This document shows, in pieces, positions 35,378-45,888 of a stretch of 64,000 bases of DNA. The position numbers were made by a program, and so were the translations under genes. The DNA is from Isoptericola sediminis (GTDB lineage: Bacteria > Actinomycetota > Actinomycetes > Actinomycetales > Cellulomonadaceae). How positions within the stretch are numbered: position 1 is the stretch's first letter; the number at the start of each line of letters is the position of its first letter. Location of the stretch: positions 124,001 through 188,000 of the forward strand of contig NZ_JABFAJ010000003.1 in assembly GCF_013085345.1 (NCBI RefSeq), read 5' to 3'. The notes under the pieces were generated by a model. The model searched no databases, was not told where the DNA came from, and saw nothing but the letters and a program-made list of their open reading frames with translations.

Positions 35378-37489
35378 TCACTCGCCGCGGACGGCGGCGA
35401 GCGACTCGCGCGCGGCCGTGGCCACGGCGTCGGCCGTGATGCCGAACTCGCGGTAGAGCGTCTGGTAGTCCGCGGACGCGCCGTAGTGCTCGAGCGAGAC
35501 GGACCGGCCGGCGTCGCCGACGATCCCGCGCCAGCTCAGCGCGATGCCGGCCTCCACCGAGACCCGGGCCCGGACCGCGGAGGGCAGCACCGACTCGCGG
35601 TACTCGGCGTCCTGACGGTCGAACCACTCGAGGCTCGGCATCGACACCACGCGGGCGGCGATCCCGTCGGCGGCGAGCTGCTCGCGCGCCTCGACGGCGA
35701 GCTGGACCTCCGACCCGGTGCCCACGAGGATCACGTCCGGCGTGCCGTCGGTGTCCAGGAGCGTGTAGCCGCCGCGGAGCGTGCCCTCGGCCGCCGCGAA
35801 GCCGTCCTCGCCCCGCGGGAAGGTCGGCACGCCCTGCCGGGTGAGCACCAGTCCGGCCGGGTTCGAGGTGTTCTCGAGGATGCCTCGCCAGGCCCAGGAG
35901 GTCTCGTTCGCGTCCGCCGGGCGGACGACGTCCAGGCCCGGGATGGCGCGCAGGGCGGCGAGGTGCTCGACGGGCTGGTGGGTGGGGCCGTCCTCGCCCA
36001 GACCGATGGAGTCGTGGGTCCACACGAACGTCGAGGGGATCTCCATGAGCGCGGACAGGCGCACCGCGGCCCGCATGTAGTCCGAGAACTGCAGGAACGT
36101 CCCGCCGTAGGGGCGCGTCAGGCCGTGCAGCACGATCCCGTTGAGGATCGCGCCCATGGCGTGCTCGCGGATGCCGAAGTGCAGCGTGCGGCCCTGCGGG
36201 TTGCCCGGGAACTTCTTCGTCGCGTGCTCGAACGGGATGAAGGACGGCTCGCCGTCCATCGTGGTGTTGTTGGAGCCGGCGAGGTCGGCGGACCCGCCCC
36301 ACAGCTCGGGCAGCACGTCGGCCAGCGCCGACAGCACCTTGCCGGAGGCGGCGCGGGTGGCGACGCCCTTCTCCGAGGCCTCGAACTCGGGCAGGGCGTC
36401 CGTCCAGCCGGCGGGCAGCTCGCGGGCGCTGAGCCGCTCCAGCAGCTCGGCCCCCGAGGGGTTGGCGGTCTTCCAGGCCTCGAACGCGGTGTCCCACGCG
36501 GCCCGGCCGGAGCTGTGGCGCTCGGCGACGGACCGGGTGTGCTTGAGCACGTCGTCGTCGATGGTGAAGGTCGCCTCGGGGTCGAGGCCCAGCGCCTTCT
36601 TCAGGCCTGCGACCTCCTCGGCGCCGAGCGCGGAGCCGTGGATCCCGCCGGTGTTCTGCTTCGTGGGGGAGGGCCAGCCGATGATCGTGCGCAGCGCGAT
36701 GATCGACGGCTTGCCGGTCTCGTTCTTCGCGGCGTCCAGGGCGGCGGCCAGCGCGTCGGTGTCCTCGGCGTAGCCGGTGCCGCCGTCGGTCCAGTCCACG
36801 CGCTGCGTGTGCCAGCCGTAGGCCGCGTAGCGGGCCAGCACGTCCTCGGTGAACGCGATCTCGGTGTCGTCCTCGATCGAGATCTTGTTGTCGTCCCAGA
36901 TCACCACGAGGTTGCCGAGCTGCTGGGTGCCGGCCAGCGACGAGGCCTCGGAGGTGACACCCTCCTGCAGGTCGCCGTCGGAGGCGATGACGTACACGTG
37001 GTGGTCGAAGGGCGAGGTGCCGGGGGCGGCCTCGGGGTCGAGCAGCGCCCGCTCGCGGCGCGAGGCGTAGGCCATGCCGACGGCGGAGGCGAGACCCTGG
37101 CCCAGCGGGCCGGTGGTGATCTCCACCCCCGGGGTGTGGCCGTACTCGGGGTGGCCCGGGGTCTGGGAGTTGAACGTGCGCAGCGCGGCGAGGTCGTCCA
37201 TCTCCATGCCGTACCCGGCCAGGAACAGCTGCAGGTACAGCGTGAGCGACGAGTGCCCGGCCGAGAGCACGAACCGGTCGCGGCCCACCCAGGTCGGGTC
37301 GGTGGGGTCGTGCCGCATCGTCTTCTGGAACAGCAGGTACGCGGCCGGGGCCAGCGACATGGCTGTGCCGGGGTGACCGCTGCCGCACTTCTCCACGGCG
37401 TCGGCGGCGAGAGCCTTGATGGACTTGACGGCCCGCTCGTCCAGGTCGTTCCACTCGAGGGGGGCCGGTGCGGGATCGAACGCGTTCAC
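35378..37489 (-). CDS. tkt: transketolase
   Basis: This thiamine diphosphate enzyme transfers two-carbon units in the pentose phosphate pathway. Of its 703 residues, the first ~330 bind the diphosphate and Mg ([35 protein letters not shown]; the GDG-N motif [14 protein letters not shown] ... WDDNKISI). The middle holds the pyrimidine domain ([18 protein letters not shown], with catalytic Glu) and the last ~150 are the C-terminal domain. GTG at 37489 (VNAFDPAP) has GGAAAGAGG upstream. Histidines for substrate binding ([22 protein letters not shown]) are intact. It heads the minus-strand pentose phosphate block. Confidence 0.97.
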   Translation of the reverse strand: MNAFDPAPAPLEWNDLDERAVKSIKALAADAVEKCGSGHPGTAMSLAPAAYLLFQKTMRHDPTDPTWVGRDRFVLSAGHSSLTLYLQLFLAGYGMEMDDLAALRTFNSQTPGHPEYGHTPGVEITTGPLGQGLASAVGMAYASRRERALLDPEAAPGTSPFDHHVYVIASDGDLQEGVTSEASSLAGTQQLGNLVVIWDDNKISIEDDTEIAFTEDVLARYAAYGWHTQRVDWTDGGTGYAEDTDALAAALDAAKNETGKPSIIALRTIIGWPSPTKQNTGGIHGSALGAEEVAGLKKALGLDPEATFTIDDDVLKHTRSVAERHSSGRAAWDTAFEAWKTANPSGAELLERLSARELPAGWTDALPEFEASEKGVATRAASGKVLSALADVLPELWGGSADLAGSNNTTMDGEPSFIPFEHATKKFPGNPQGRTLHFGIREHAMGAILNGIVLHGLTRPYGGTFLQFSDYMRAAVRLSALMEIPSTFVWTHDSIGLGEDGPTHQPVEHLAALRAIPGLDVVRPADANETSWAWRGILENTSNPAGLVLTRQGVPTFPRGEDGFAAAEGTLRGGYTLLDTDGTPDVILVGTGSEVQLAVEAREQLAADGIAARVVSMPSLEWFDRQDAEYRESVLPSAVRARVSVEAGIALSWRGIVGDAGRSVSLEHYGASADYQTLYREFGITADAVATAARESLAAVRGE

Positions 37490-37838
37490 GAATGCCTCTT
37501 TCCTGCCCGAGGCGCTGCCCCGGGTTGCTCTGCTGTACCGGTGCCGGGCGCGGCGGCTCCACCCATCAGGAGGCGGGGGCCTGGCGCCGTGCGCAGCGGT
37601 CGACCCGGTGCGCACGACGGCACCGATGCCCTGCGTTGTGCGTCTCCACACTAGCGGGGAGTGCCGGGGGCCGCGTTCGGCGCCGCCGACCGTCCCACCA
37701 TGTGAGCGCCCCGGCGACACGTACCGCGCGGCCGGAGGAATCTCACAGGTCACCCGCGCCCCGCGGGGGCGACCGACCTTCGCGTGGCGCGTACGATGGG
37801 ACCGCCCGGAACACCCTCGCGAACGGAACACTGCGCGC
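37490..37838. promoter_or_regulatory. divergent intergenic region tkt / ctaB
   Basis: This 349-bp region has no convincing ORF. For ctaB, TACGAT (37792-37797) gives a ~35-nt leader. For tkt, TAGTGT on the minus strand (37653-37648) is a weak -10 candidate that would give a ~150-nt leader. No clear -35 or operator repeats were found. Confidence 0.4.
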
Positions 37839-38807
37839 GTGAGCACCATCAGCCGCCCGACGGACTCCTCGTCGACCCCGACACGCGCTGCCGTGCACGG
37901 GTCGGCCACGCGGCGCTCGGCCGGCTGGCGTGACCGGGTGGGCGCCTACGTCGCCCTGACCAAGCCCCGCATCATCGAGCTGCTGCTCGTGACCACGGTG
38001 CCCACCATGATCCTCGCCGAGGGCGGCCTGCCCGACCTCTGGCTCGTCGTGGCGACGCTGGTCGGCGGGGCGCTCGCGGCCGGCTCGGCCAACGCGTTCA
38101 ACTGCTACCTCGACCGCGACATCGACGAGATGATGAACCGCACCAAGCGGCGTCCGCTCGTCACGGGGGAGATCCGCCCGCGCAACGCGCTGATCTTCGC
38201 CACGGCGCTCGGCGTGGTGGCCCTGGTCTGGTTCGCCTGGCTCGTCAACGTCGCCGCCGCCTGGCTGACCTTCGCGGCGATCGCGATCTACGTCGTCGGC
38301 TACACGATGATCCTCAAGCGCCGCACCCCGCAGAACATCGTGTGGGGAGGCATCGCCGGATGCATGCCGGTGTTCATCGGCTGGGCGGCCGTCACCGGCG
38401 GGCTCAGCTGGGCGGCCGTGGCGCTGTTCGGCGTCATCTTCTTCTGGACGCCCCCGCACTACTGGCCGCTGTCGGTGAAGTTCAAGCAGGACTACGCCAC
38501 CGCCGGGGTGCCGATGCTCCCCGTCGTGGCCACCGACCGCCGGGTCGCCGGCGAGATGCTCGGTCACACGATCGCGATGATCCTCTCCTCGCTGGCGCTC
38601 GTGCCACTGGCCGGGATGACCTGGGTGTACACCGTGGTCGCGGTCGGGCTGGGCGGATGGTTCCTCTGGTTGACGGTCGCCATGCTGCGCAAGGCCCAGG
38701 GCCGGACCCGCAACGGCCCCGGGGCGATGAAGGTGTTCCACGCCTCCATCACCTACCTGACCCTGCTCTTCGTGGCCGTCGCGGTCGACGTCTTCCTGCC
38801 GTTCTGA
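37839..38807 (+). CDS. ctaB: protoheme IX farnesyltransferase (heme O synthase)
   Basis: This integral membrane prenyltransferase adds farnesyl to heme B to make heme O for cytochrome oxidase. The 322 residues contain a ~45-residue polar N-terminus, then about nine helices. The polyprenyl-PP/Mg site is [20 protein letters not shown] (NxxxDxxxD) and a second conserved loop reads [30 protein letters not shown] at 37839 follows an AACGGAACA region without a strong ribosome site. It is divergent from tkt, as in many actinobacteria. Confidence 0.95.
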   Translation: MSTISRPTDSSSTPTRAAVHGSATRRSAGWRDRVGAYVALTKPRIIELLLVTTVPTMILAEGGLPDLWLVVATLVGGALAAGSANAFNCYLDRDIDEMMNRTKRRPLVTGEIRPRNALIFATALGVVALVWFAWLVNVAAAWLTFAAIAIYVVGYTMILKRRTPQNIVWGGIAGCMPVFIGWAAVTGGLSWAAVALFGVIFFWTPPHYWPLSVKFKQDYATAGVPMLPVVATDRRVAGEMLGHTIAMILSSLALVPLAGMTWVYTVVAVGLGGWFLWLTVAMLRKAQGRTRNGPGAMKVFHASITYLTLLFVAVAVDVFLPF

Positions 38808-38886
38808 CCGCCGGCGCCCGACGAGCGCCTCGACCGGGTGCTCGACGCGCTGCCCGGGCTGCCGCTCGACGACCGTTGCCCGGGGG

Positions 38887-38892
38887 CATGAT
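38887..38892 (+). promoter_or_regulatory. -10 hexamer CATGAT of xerD (leaderless)
   Basis: CATGAT ends 6 nt before the xerD GTG at 38899; no Shine-Dalgarno is visible. Confidence 0.5.
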
Positions 38893-38898
38893 GGCCGG

Positions 38899-39855
38899 GT
38901 GACCTCGACGCCCACGGACCTGCCCGCCGCCCTCGAGTCGGGGCTGCGCGACTACCTCGCCCACCTCCGGGTCGAACGCGGGCTGTCCACCAACACCGTG
39001 GAGGCCTACCGCCGGGACCTGACCCGGTACGCGGACTTCCTCGGCGTCCGCGGCCGGACCGCACCGGCCGAGGTCACCGAGGCGGACGTGGAGGCCTATC
39101 TCGACGCCGTGCGGGCGGGGGACGACGGCGGGCGTCCCCTGTCGGCGTCCTCCACGGCGCGGGCCCTGGCGGCGCTGCGGGGCTGGCACCGGTTCGCCCT
39201 CGCCGAGGGCGACGCCGACACGGACCCGAGCGCCGACGTCGCGGCGCCCACCAAGACGCGTCGCCTGCCGCACGCCCTGAGCGTCGACGCCGTGGCACGC
39301 CTCCTGGCCGCGGCCTCGGCGGGCGACGGGGCCACCGGTCTGCGGGACCGGGCGCTGCTGGAGCTGCTGTACTCCACCGGAGGGCGCATCAGCGAGGTGG
39401 TCGGGCTCGACGTCGACGACGTCGGGACCGAGGACGCCGTGCGTCTGTTCGGCAAGGGCGGCAAGGAGCGCGTCGTGCCCGTCGGGTCGTACGCCCGCGA
39501 CGCGATCGACGCCTACCTGGTCCGTGCCCGGCCGGCACTGGTCGAGGCGGGGTCCGTGCGCGGCCGGAGCACCCCGGCGCTGTTCCTCAACGCCCGCGGC
39601 ACCCGGCTCTCGAGGCAGAGCGCGTGGGCCGTGCTGCAGCGCGCCGCGGACCGGGCCGGGATCGCCGAGCACGTGTCGCCGCACACCCTGCGGCACTCCT
39701 TCGCCACCCACCTGCTGGCCGGGGGAGCGGACGTGCGGGTGGTGCAGGAGCTGCTCGGGCACGCCTCGGTCACCACGACGCAGATCTACACGATGGTCAC
39801 CCCGGAGGCGCTGCGCGAGGTCTACGCCGCGGCCCACCCGCGGGCGCTCGGGTGA
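38899..39855 (+). CDS. xerD: site-specific tyrosine recombinase XerD
   Basis: This recombinase resolves chromosome dimers at dif together with XerC. The 318 residues hold the N-terminal SAM-like core-binding domain ([27 protein letters not shown]) and the catalytic domain. The catalytic residues are Arg163 ([13 protein letters not shown]), His262 and Arg265 ([14 protein letters not shown]), His288 ([11 protein letters not shown]) and the nucleophile Tyr297 (QIYTMV). Being next to parA-scpAB, it is the housekeeping XerD rather than a phage integrase. Confidence 0.95.
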   Translation: MTSTPTDLPAALESGLRDYLAHLRVERGLSTNTVEAYRRDLTRYADFLGVRGRTAPAEVTEADVEAYLDAVRAGDDGGRPLSASSTARALAALRGWHRFALAEGDADTDPSADVAAPTKTRRLPHALSVDAVARLLAAASAGDGATGLRDRALLELLYSTGGRISEVVGLDVDDVGTEDAVRLFGKGGKERVVPVGSYARDAIDAYLVRARPALVEAGSVRGRSTPALFLNARGTRLSRQSAWAVLQRAADRAGIAEHVSPHTLRHSFATHLLAGGADVRVVQELLGHASVTTTQIYTMVTPEALREVYAAAHPRALG

Positions 39856-39923
39856 CCGGCCGTGCCCCCGTGGTTCCGCGCGGCGCGCCGCGCGAGCGCC
39901 CGGTCCCGGCCCCTGGCGCGGTG

Positions 39924-39929
39924 TAGCGT
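39924..39929 (+). promoter_or_regulatory. -10 hexamer TAGCGT of parA
   Basis: TAGCGT predicts a start near 39936 and a short leader with GGGGGAGTGAG before the ATG at 39965. Confidence 0.45.
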
Positions 39930-39964
39930 GACAACGTGACCGAGGCACCCGGGGGAGTGAGACG

Positions 39965-40876
39965 ATGACGCAGCCGGCGACCGCCGAGAACACCCTGCCC
40001 GGGATCCCGGGTACCGCGGCGAACGAGGACGGTCCGCCCACGGACGTCGTCGGCCGCCCGCTGCCCGAGTTCCCCGTCCCCGCACCACGGGACTCGCACG
40101 GTCCGGCCCGGATCGTCGCGATGTGCAACCAGAAGGGCGGCGTGGGCAAGACGACCACGACCATCAACCTCGGAGCCACGCTCGCCGAGTACGGCCGCAA
40201 GGTGCTCCTGGTGGACTTCGACCCGCAGGGCGCCGCGTCCGTCGGCGTGGGTGTCAGCCCGCACGAGCTGGAGCTCAGCGTCTACAACCTCGTCATGGAA
40301 CGTGACGTCACGCTCGAGGACGTGGTGCGTCCGACGGCGATCGAGGGGCTCGACGTCGTGCCCGCGAACATCGACCTGTCCGCCGCCGAGGTCCAGCTCG
40401 TCGGCGAGGTCGCGCGCGAGTCCGTCCTCTCCCGCGCGCTGCGCCCGGCGCTGGACGTCTACGACGTCGTGCTCATCGACTGCCAGCCCTCCCTGGGCCT
40501 GCTCACCGTCAACGCGCTGACCGCCGCCGACGGCGTCCTCATCCCGCTGGAGTGCGAGTTCTTCGCGCTGCGGGGAGTCGCCCTGCTCGTGGAGACCATC
40601 GACAAGGTGCGCGACCGGCTCAACCCGGACCTCGCCGTGGACGGCATCCTCGCCACCATGTTCGACGCGCGCACCCTGCACTCGCGCGAGGTCGTCCAGC
40701 GGGTCCACGAGGCGTTCGGAGACACGCTGCTGCACACCGTCATCGGGCGGACCGTGAAGTTCCCCGACGCCTCGGTGGCCGCCGAGCCCATCACCTCGCA
40801 CGCGCCGTCCCACGCCGGGGCGGCGGCCTACCGGCACCTGGCCCGTGAGCTCGTCGCTCGTGGCAGCGCCACCTGA
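39965..40876 (+). CDS. ParA/Soj-family ATPase
   Basis: This 303-residue Walker-type ATPase is probably for chromosome or protein positioning. An unstructured ~50-residue N-terminus precedes the deviant Walker A NQKGGVGKTTTTINLG, then LLVDFDPQGAASVGVG (Walker A') and VLIDCQPSLGLLTVNAL (Walker B). No ParB gene follows; instead scpA overlaps its end by 32 bases. This second, ScpA-linked ParA is common in actinobacteria and differs from the oriC-proximal ParA partnered with ParB. Function with condensin is inferred from context only. Confidence 0.9.
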   Translation: MTQPATAENTLPGIPGTAANEDGPPTDVVGRPLPEFPVPAPRDSHGPARIVAMCNQKGGVGKTTTTINLGATLAEYGRKVLLVDFDPQGAASVGVGVSPHELELSVYNLVMERDVTLEDVVRPTAIEGLDVVPANIDLSAAEVQLVGEVARESVLSRALRPALDVYDVVLIDCQPSLGLLTVNALTAADGVLIPLECEFFALRGVALLVETIDKVRDRLNPDLAVDGILATMFDARTLHSREVVQRVHEAFGDTLLHTVIGRTVKFPDASVAAEPITSHAPSHAGAAAYRHLARELVARGSAT

Positions 40877-41741
40877 GCGGACCCCGGCGGAGGCACCTGC
40901 GGGACAGGCCCGCGCCGGGGCGTTCGAGGTCCACCTCGACAACTTCGACGGGCCGTTCGACCTGCTGCTGTCCCTGATCAACGCCCGTGAGCTGGACCTG
41001 ACCGAGGTGGCGCTGGCGGAGGTGACGGACGACTTCGTCGCCCACCTGCGCGCCGCCGAGTCCGCCGCCCGCGACGCCGCCGACCGCGGCGAGCAGCACC
41101 CCTCGTGGGACCTGGGGGCGGCGAGCGAGTTCCTCGTCGTGGCGGCCACGCTGCTGGACCTCAAGGCGGCCCGGCTGCTGCCCGGTGTCGTCGAGGAGGA
41201 CGCCGAGGACCTCGAGCTGCTGGAGGCCCGCGACCTGCTGTTCGCCCGTCTCCTGCAGTACCGGGCGTACAAGGAGATCTCGGCCGTGTTCGCCGACCGC
41301 CTCGCCGACACCGGGCGCCGCGTGCCCCGGTCGGTCCCGATGGAGGAGCACCTGACCGCGATGCTCCCCGACCTCGTGTGGACCCTCGACGGCGACCGGC
41401 TGGCCGAGCTCGCCGCGCGGGCGCTCGAACCCAAGGTCCCGCCGGTGGTGGGCCTGAGCCATCTGCACGGCGCCGCCGTGAGCGTGCGCGAGGAGGCGCT
41501 CCTGGTCGCCGACCAGCTGCGGCGCGAGGGGACGGCGACGTTCCGCGCCCTGACCACGGGGGCGGAACGCCTCGTGGTCGTGGCGCGTTTCCTGGCGCTG
41601 CTGGAGCTGTTCCGCAGCGGCCAGGTGGGCTTCGAGCAGGTCACCGCCCTGGGAGAGCTGACCGTGCGGTGGACCGGCGGGGCCGACGACGACGTGGGCG
41701 ACGTCGAGGAGTTCGACGGCGCCGTGGAAGGAGCAGCATGA
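40845..41741 (+). CDS. scpA: segregation and condensation protein A
   Basis: This is the kleisin subunit bridging SMC heads. The 298 residues show the kleisin N-terminus (FEVHLDNFDGPFDLLLSLINARELDLTEVAL), the middle ASEFLVVAATLLDLKAARLLPG, and a C-terminal winged helix (TTGAERLVVVARFLALLELFRSGQVGFEQ). GTG at 40845 overlaps the end of parA by 32 bases; GTG at 40860 is an alternative with a 17-base overlap. It ends overlapping scpB as ATGA. Confidence 0.94.
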   Translation: MSSSLVAAPPERTPAEAPAGQARAGAFEVHLDNFDGPFDLLLSLINARELDLTEVALAEVTDDFVAHLRAAESAARDAADRGEQHPSWDLGAASEFLVVAATLLDLKAARLLPGVVEEDAEDLELLEARDLLFARLLQYRAYKEISAVFADRLADTGRRVPRSVPMEEHLTAMLPDLVWTLDGDRLAELAARALEPKVPPVVGLSHLHGAAVSVREEALLVADQLRREGTATFRALTTGAERLVVVARFLALLELFRSGQVGFEQVTALGELTVRWTGGADDDVGDVEEFDGAVEGAA

Positions 41742-42397
41742 GCGAGCACGTCCCCGCGACCGCAGGGACAGCGGTCGCCCCGGGCCCGGCGGCGTCGGGA
41801 GACAGTCCGGCACCGGTCGACGTCGACGACCTGCCCGGGGGTCTGCCCGCCGCCCTGGAGGCGATCCTCATGGTCGCCGAGTCGCCGGTCCCCGCCGAAC
41901 GTCTCGCCGCGGCCGTCGCCCGTCCCACGGTCGAGGTGCACGCGGCGCTGGCGGCGCTCGCCGAGGAGTACCAGGGGGCCGACGGGGCCCGGCCGCGGGG
42001 TTTCGAGCTGCGCCGCGGGGCCGAGGGCTGGCGCATCTACTCCCATCGCGACCTGACCGACGTCGTCGCGCGGTTCGTGCTCGAGGGCCAGTCCTCCCGG
42101 CTGAGCCAGGCCGCCCTGGAGACCCTCGCCGTCGTGGCCTACCGGCAGCCCGTCACCCGGGGCCAGGTCTCGGCGGTGCGCGGGGTGAACGTCGACGGGG
42201 TGGTGCGCACCCTGCTGGCACGCAACCTGGTGGCGGAGGTCGGGCAGGACCCGACCACCGGCGCGGTGCTGTTCGGCACCACCGGGGAGTTCCTGGACCG
42301 GATGGGCTGGACCTCGCTCGACGAGCTGCCGCCGCTGGCGCCGCACCTGCCCGGCGTGGAGGCGCTCGGCGGTCTGGAGGGCCTCGGCCTCGACTGA
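41738..42397 (+). CDS. scpB: segregation and condensation protein B
   Basis: This 219-residue partner of ScpA in the SMC complex has two winged-helix domains (GLPAALEAILMVAESPVPAERLA... and LSQAALETLAVVAYRQPVTRGQVSAVRGVNVDGVVRTLLARNLV). The first ~35 residues are a flexible Ala/Pro-rich lead. Its ATG overlaps the scpA stop by four bases after an AAGGAG ribosome site. Confidence 0.94.
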   Translation: MSEHVPATAGTAVAPGPAASGDSPAPVDVDDLPGGLPAALEAILMVAESPVPAERLAAAVARPTVEVHAALAALAEEYQGADGARPRGFELRRGAEGWRIYSHRDLTDVVARFVLEGQSSRLSQAALETLAVVAYRQPVTRGQVSAVRGVNVDGVVRTLLARNLVAEVGQDPTTGAVLFGTTGEFLDRMGWTSLDELPPLAPHLPGVEALGGLEGLGLD

Positions 42398-42435
42398 GGT
42401 CGGCCCCGCTCCGGCGTCCTGCGACAATAGGGGCC

Positions 42436-43245
42436 ATGCCCACCTCACGCCGCGGCGGGAGCCGCCGCTCCTCACGCCGACACGCCCCCGCGAACCCGCC
42501 CGTCGACGTCCACGTGCCCGACGGCGTCCGGCTGCAGAAGGTCCTCGCCCAGGCCGGCGTCGGCTCACGACGCGCCTGCGAGCAGCTCATCGCCCAGGGG
42601 CGGGTCGAGGTCGACGGCCAGGTCGTGGCCGAGCTCGGCGTGCGCGTCGACCCGGCCACCGCGGTCGTGCACGTCGACGGCCTGCGCGTCCAGCTCGACG
42701 AGTCCAAGATCACCGTGGCCGTCAACAAGCCGCTCGGCATGCTGTCCTCGATGAGCGACCCCGAGGGCCGGCCCACCGTGGCCGAGCTCGTGCAGGACCG
42801 CCCGGAGCGACTCTTCCACGTGGGCCGCCTGGACGCCGACTCCGAGGGCCTGCTTCTGCTGACCAACGACGGCGAGCTCGGCAACCGGCTGTCGCACCCG
42901 AGCTACGAGATCCCGAAGACCTACCTCGTCACGGTCGAGGGCGCCGAGTTCTACCCGCGCCACGCCAAGGAGCTGACGGCCGGCGTGGAGCTCGACGACG
43001 GCCCGGCCCGCATGGACAAGGTCCGGGTCGTGGACTCCGTGCCCGGCCGCACCATGATCGAGGTGGTCCTGCACGAGGGTCGCAACCGGATCGTGCGCCG
43101 GATGTTCGACGCGATCGGCTTCCCGGTCACCCGGCTCGTGCGCACCCGGATCGGCCCGATCACGCTCGGCGACCTCAAGGCCGGCCGCACGCGCGTGCTG
43201 GGCCGCACCGAGCTCGGCACCCTGATGCGTGCCGTGGACCTCTGA
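42436..43245 (+). CDS. rluB: 23S rRNA pseudouridine synthase RluB-like
   Basis: This enzyme modifies uridine in 23S rRNA near the peptidyl-transferase centre (RluB makes Psi2605 in E. coli). The 269 residues have a basic N-terminal tail ([12 protein letters not shown]), an S4 domain ([31 protein letters not shown]) and the RsuA-type catalytic domain with Asp in [16 protein letters not shown], plus the [19 protein letters not shown] motif. GACAAT ends 7 nt before the ATG, so an internal leaderless promoter is possible. In other actinobacteria a prephenate dehydrogenase often follows; here cmk comes next. Confidence 0.93.
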   Translation: MPTSRRGGSRRSSRRHAPANPPVDVHVPDGVRLQKVLAQAGVGSRRACEQLIAQGRVEVDGQVVAELGVRVDPATAVVHVDGLRVQLDESKITVAVNKPLGMLSSMSDPEGRPTVAELVQDRPERLFHVGRLDADSEGLLLLTNDGELGNRLSHPSYEIPKTYLVTVEGAEFYPRHAKELTAGVELDDGPARMDKVRVVDSVPGRTMIEVVLHEGRNRIVRRMFDAIGFPVTRLVRTRIGPITLGDLKAGRTRVLGRTELGTLMRAVDL

Positions 43246-43295
43246 GTCCACCCCCGAACGATCTGCCCCGTCCCCCGACAAGAGAGCGAACACCT

Positions 43296-43994
43296 GTGGT
43301 CACCATCGCCGTCGACGGCCCGTCCGGTTCCGGCAAGTCCAGCGTCTCCAAGGCCGTCGCGAGCCGCCTCGGCCTGGCCTACCTCGACACCGGCGCCATG
43401 TACCGGGCCGCCACCCTGTGGTGCGTGCGCACCGACGTCGCCCTCACCGACGCCGACGCCGTGGCCCGGGCCGTGCGCGACATGCCGCTGGAGATGGGCG
43501 TCGACCCGGCCGCCCCCGGCGTCGTGCTGGACGGCGACGACGTCGCCGCCGCGATCCGCACCACCGAGGTGTCCTCGGCCGTGTCGCAGGTCGCGACCAA
43601 CCTCGAGGTCCGCGCCGAGATGAAGCGCCGTCAGCGGGCCATCATCGACGTCGAGGCGACCGACGGGTTCTCCGGCGGCCGCGGCATCGTCGCCGAGGGG
43701 CGCGACATCACCACCGTCGTGGCCCCGGACGCCGACGCGCGCATCCTGCTGACGGCCAGCGAGGAGGCCCGGCTGCGTCGGCGTTCCCTGGAGGTGCACG
43801 GAGCCGCCGACGCCGCGGCCGTCGACGCCACGCGCGACCAGGTGCTGCGCCGCGACCGCGACGACTCGACCGTGAGCCAGTTCCTCACCGCCGCCGACGG
43901 CGTGGTGACGGTGGACTCCAGCGAGCTGGACCTGGACCAGACCGTCGCCGCGGTCCTCACGGCCGTCGAGCGCCTGGGACAATGGCAGGCATGA
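43296..43994 (+). CDS. cmk: cytidylate kinase
   Basis: This enzyme phosphorylates CMP and dCMP. The 232 residues show the P-loop [17 protein letters not shown], the CMP-binding [43 protein letters not shown] and the lid [14 protein letters not shown] at 43296 is preceded by AGAGAGCGA. Its last four bases overlap the der start. In some actinobacteria Cmk and Der are fused into one polypeptide; here they are separate but coupled. Confidence 0.95.
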   Translation: MVTIAVDGPSGSGKSSVSKAVASRLGLAYLDTGAMYRAATLWCVRTDVALTDADAVARAVRDMPLEMGVDPAAPGVVLDGDDVAAAIRTTEVSSAVSQVATNLEVRAEMKRRQRAIIDVEATDGFSGGRGIVAEGRDITTVVAPDADARILLTASEEARLRRRSLEVHGAADAAAVDATRDQVLRRDRDDSTVSQFLTAADGVVTVDSSELDLDQTVAAVLTAVERLGQWQA

Positions 43995-45550
43995 GCACTC
44001 CCGCCGACGGTCCCGAGCCCCTGCCCGCCGACTCCGTCGACACCACGGACGCGCCGGTCGACACCGCCGAGGTCCTGGTCGAGGACCACGGAGCCCTCGT
44101 CACCCCCTTCGACGACGACGAGGCCCGCGAGCGCGCGCTGCGCGCCGGTCTCGAGGACTTCGAGCTCGACGAGGCCGACCGCGAGCTGCTGGAGACCGGG
44201 TGGGAGGACCTCGAGGCCGCACCGGCCGAGGCGCCGCTGCCGGTGCTGGCCGTCGTCGGCCGGCCGAACGTCGGCAAGTCCACCCTCGTCAACCGGATCC
44301 TGGGTCGCCGCGAAGCGGTCGTCGAGGACACGCCCGGGGTCACCCGCGACCGCGTGACCTATGCCGCCGAGTGGGCGGGCAAGGACTTCACGCTGGTGGA
44401 CACCGGCGGCTGGGAGGTCGACGTCGCGGGCATGGAGTCCAAGGTGGCCGAGCAGGCCGAGGTCGCCATCGACCTCGCCGACGCGGTCGTCTTCGTCGTG
44501 GACGCCCAGGTGGGTGCCACGGCCACCGACGAGCGCGTCGTGGAGCTGCTGCGCCGCTCGGGCAAGCCCGTGATCCTGTGCGCCAACAAGGTCGACGGGC
44601 CGTCCGGCGAGGCCGACGCCGCCTACCTCTGGTCGCTGGGTCTCGGCGAGCCGATGCCGGTCTCGGCCCTGCACGGTCGGGGTCTGGGCGAGATGCTCGA
44701 CGCCGTCCTGGAGGTGCTGCCGGACGAGTCCGCCCGCGGCGAGCTGCGTCCCGAGGGCCCGCGCCGGGTCGCCCTGGTGGGGCGCCCGAACGTCGGCAAG
44801 TCCTCGCTGCTCAACAAGCTGGCCGGCGCCGAGCGCGTCGTCGTGGACGAGACCGCGGGGACGACCCGTGACCCGGTGGACGAGCTGGTCGAGATCAAGG
44901 GCATCCCGTACTGGTTCGTCGACACCGCGGGCATCCGTCGGCGGGTGCACCAGACCCGCGGGGCCGACTTCTACGCGTCGCTGCGCACCCAGGCCGCCAT
45001 CGAGAAGGCCGAGATCGCCGTCGTCCTCATCGACTCCTCGACGCCGCTCACCGAGCAGGACCTGCGGGTCATCTCCCAGACGGTCGACGCCGGCCGTGCG
45101 CTGGTCATCGCCTACAACAAGTGGGACCTGATGGACGACGACCGCCGGCACTTCCTCGAGCGGGAGATCGACAAGGAGCTCGTGCAGGTCACGTGGGCGC
45201 CGCGGGTCAACGTCTCGGCACGCACCGGCTGGCACACCGACCGGCTGGTCCGGGCGCTGGAGACGTCGCTCGCGTCCTGGGACACCCGGATCCCGACCGG
45301 GCGCCTGAACGGGTTCCTCGGCGAGCTGGTCTCGGCGCACCCGCACCCGGTGCGCGGGGGCAAGCAGCCCCGCATCCTGTTCGCCACCCAGGCCTCCACC
45401 CGGCCGCCCCGGTTCGTCATCTTCGCCACCGGCTTCATCGAGGCCGGCTACCGCCGGTTCATCGAGCGCCGGCTGCGCGAGGAGTTCGGGTTCGAGGGCT
45501 CGCCGATCCGGATCAGCGTCCGGGTGCGGGAGAAGCGCCGTCGGCGCTGA
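43991..45550 (+). CDS. der: ribosome-associated GTPase Der (EngA)
   Basis: This GTPase acts in 50S subunit assembly. The 519 residues begin with an acidic ~85-residue extension not present in E. coli Der. Two G domains follow: G1 motifs [15 protein letters not shown] and [16 protein letters not shown]3 DTGGW and DTAGI, G4 NKVD and NKWD. A C-terminal KH-like domain completes it ([36 protein letters not shown]). It overlaps cmk by ATGA. GACAAT 7 nt before the ATG could be a weak internal promoter. Confidence 0.96.
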   Translation: MSTPADGPEPLPADSVDTTDAPVDTAEVLVEDHGALVTPFDDDEARERALRAGLEDFELDEADRELLETGWEDLEAAPAEAPLPVLAVVGRPNVGKSTLVNRILGRREAVVEDTPGVTRDRVTYAAEWAGKDFTLVDTGGWEVDVAGMESKVAEQAEVAIDLADAVVFVVDAQVGATATDERVVELLRRSGKPVILCANKVDGPSGEADAAYLWSLGLGEPMPVSALHGRGLGEMLDAVLEVLPDESARGELRPEGPRRVALVGRPNVGKSSLLNKLAGAERVVVDETAGTTRDPVDELVEIKGIPYWFVDTAGIRRRVHQTRGADFYASLRTQAAIEKAEIAVVLIDSSTPLTEQDLRVISQTVDAGRALVIAYNKWDLMDDDRRHFLEREIDKELVQVTWAPRVNVSARTGWHTDRLVRALETSLASWDTRIPTGRLNGFLGELVSAHPHPVRGGKQPRILFATQASTRPPRFVIFATGFIEAGYRRFIERRLREEFGFEGSPIRISVRVREKRRRR

Positions 45551-45601
45551 CCGGCGGGGCAGCTGTGACGTGCGTCGTACGTCCGCGGGGGCGCGGTGCG
45601 A

Positions 45602-45607
45602 TAGTCT
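45602..45607 (+). promoter_or_regulatory. -10 hexamer TAGTCT of the rib operon
   Basis: In GCGATAGTCTCG, 24 nt before the 5' edge of the FMN aptamer; predicted transcript start near 45614. Confidence 0.5.
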
Positions 45608-45630
45608 CGTGGTGAACGAGCAACAGCTCG

Positions 45631-45755
45631 CGTGCTCTGGGGTCGGTGAAACTCCGAACCGGCGGTAACAGTCCGCGACCCGGTCACAGCCAGTGACCGG
45701 TTGACCAGGTGGAACTCCTGGACCGACGGTCAAAGTCCGGATGGGAAGACGCACG
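45631..45755 (+). ncRNA. FMN riboswitch (RFN element)
   Basis: All conserved RFN blocks are present in order: GCTCTGGGGTCGGTGAAACT, CCGAACCGGCGGT, CAGTCCGCGACCCG, the variable arm, TGACCAGGTGGAACTCCTGG, ACCGACGGT, AAAGTCCGGATGGGAAGA and GCACG. P1 pairs CGTGC (45631-45635) with GCACG (45751-45755). It binds FMN and should lower expression of ribD-ribE-ribBA-ribH. The 133-nt stretch to ribD has a 7-bp hairpin GGCGTGG/CCACGCC (45780-45798) but no clear intrinsic terminator, so the expression platform is unresolved. Confidence 0.96.
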
Positions 45756-45888
45756 CGACGGCACCGCTCGCTCGCCGACGGCGTGGCACGTCCACGCCCC
45801 GCGGACGCTCCGGCGCCCCGCGAGGACCGGCGGGCGACCATGCCGCCGAGCCCCCGGGGTCCGCGACCGGACGACGAGGGGCCAGGAC

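Noticed and set aside
38899-39855. Phage integrase and attachment site
   Set aside because: The recombinase has housekeeping XerD length and sits with parA-scpAB; no tRNA or repeat lies beside it.
40845-40876. Frameshift fusing parA and scpA
   Set aside because: Both proteins are complete at family length; a 32-base overlap with an independent start is a normal operon overlap.
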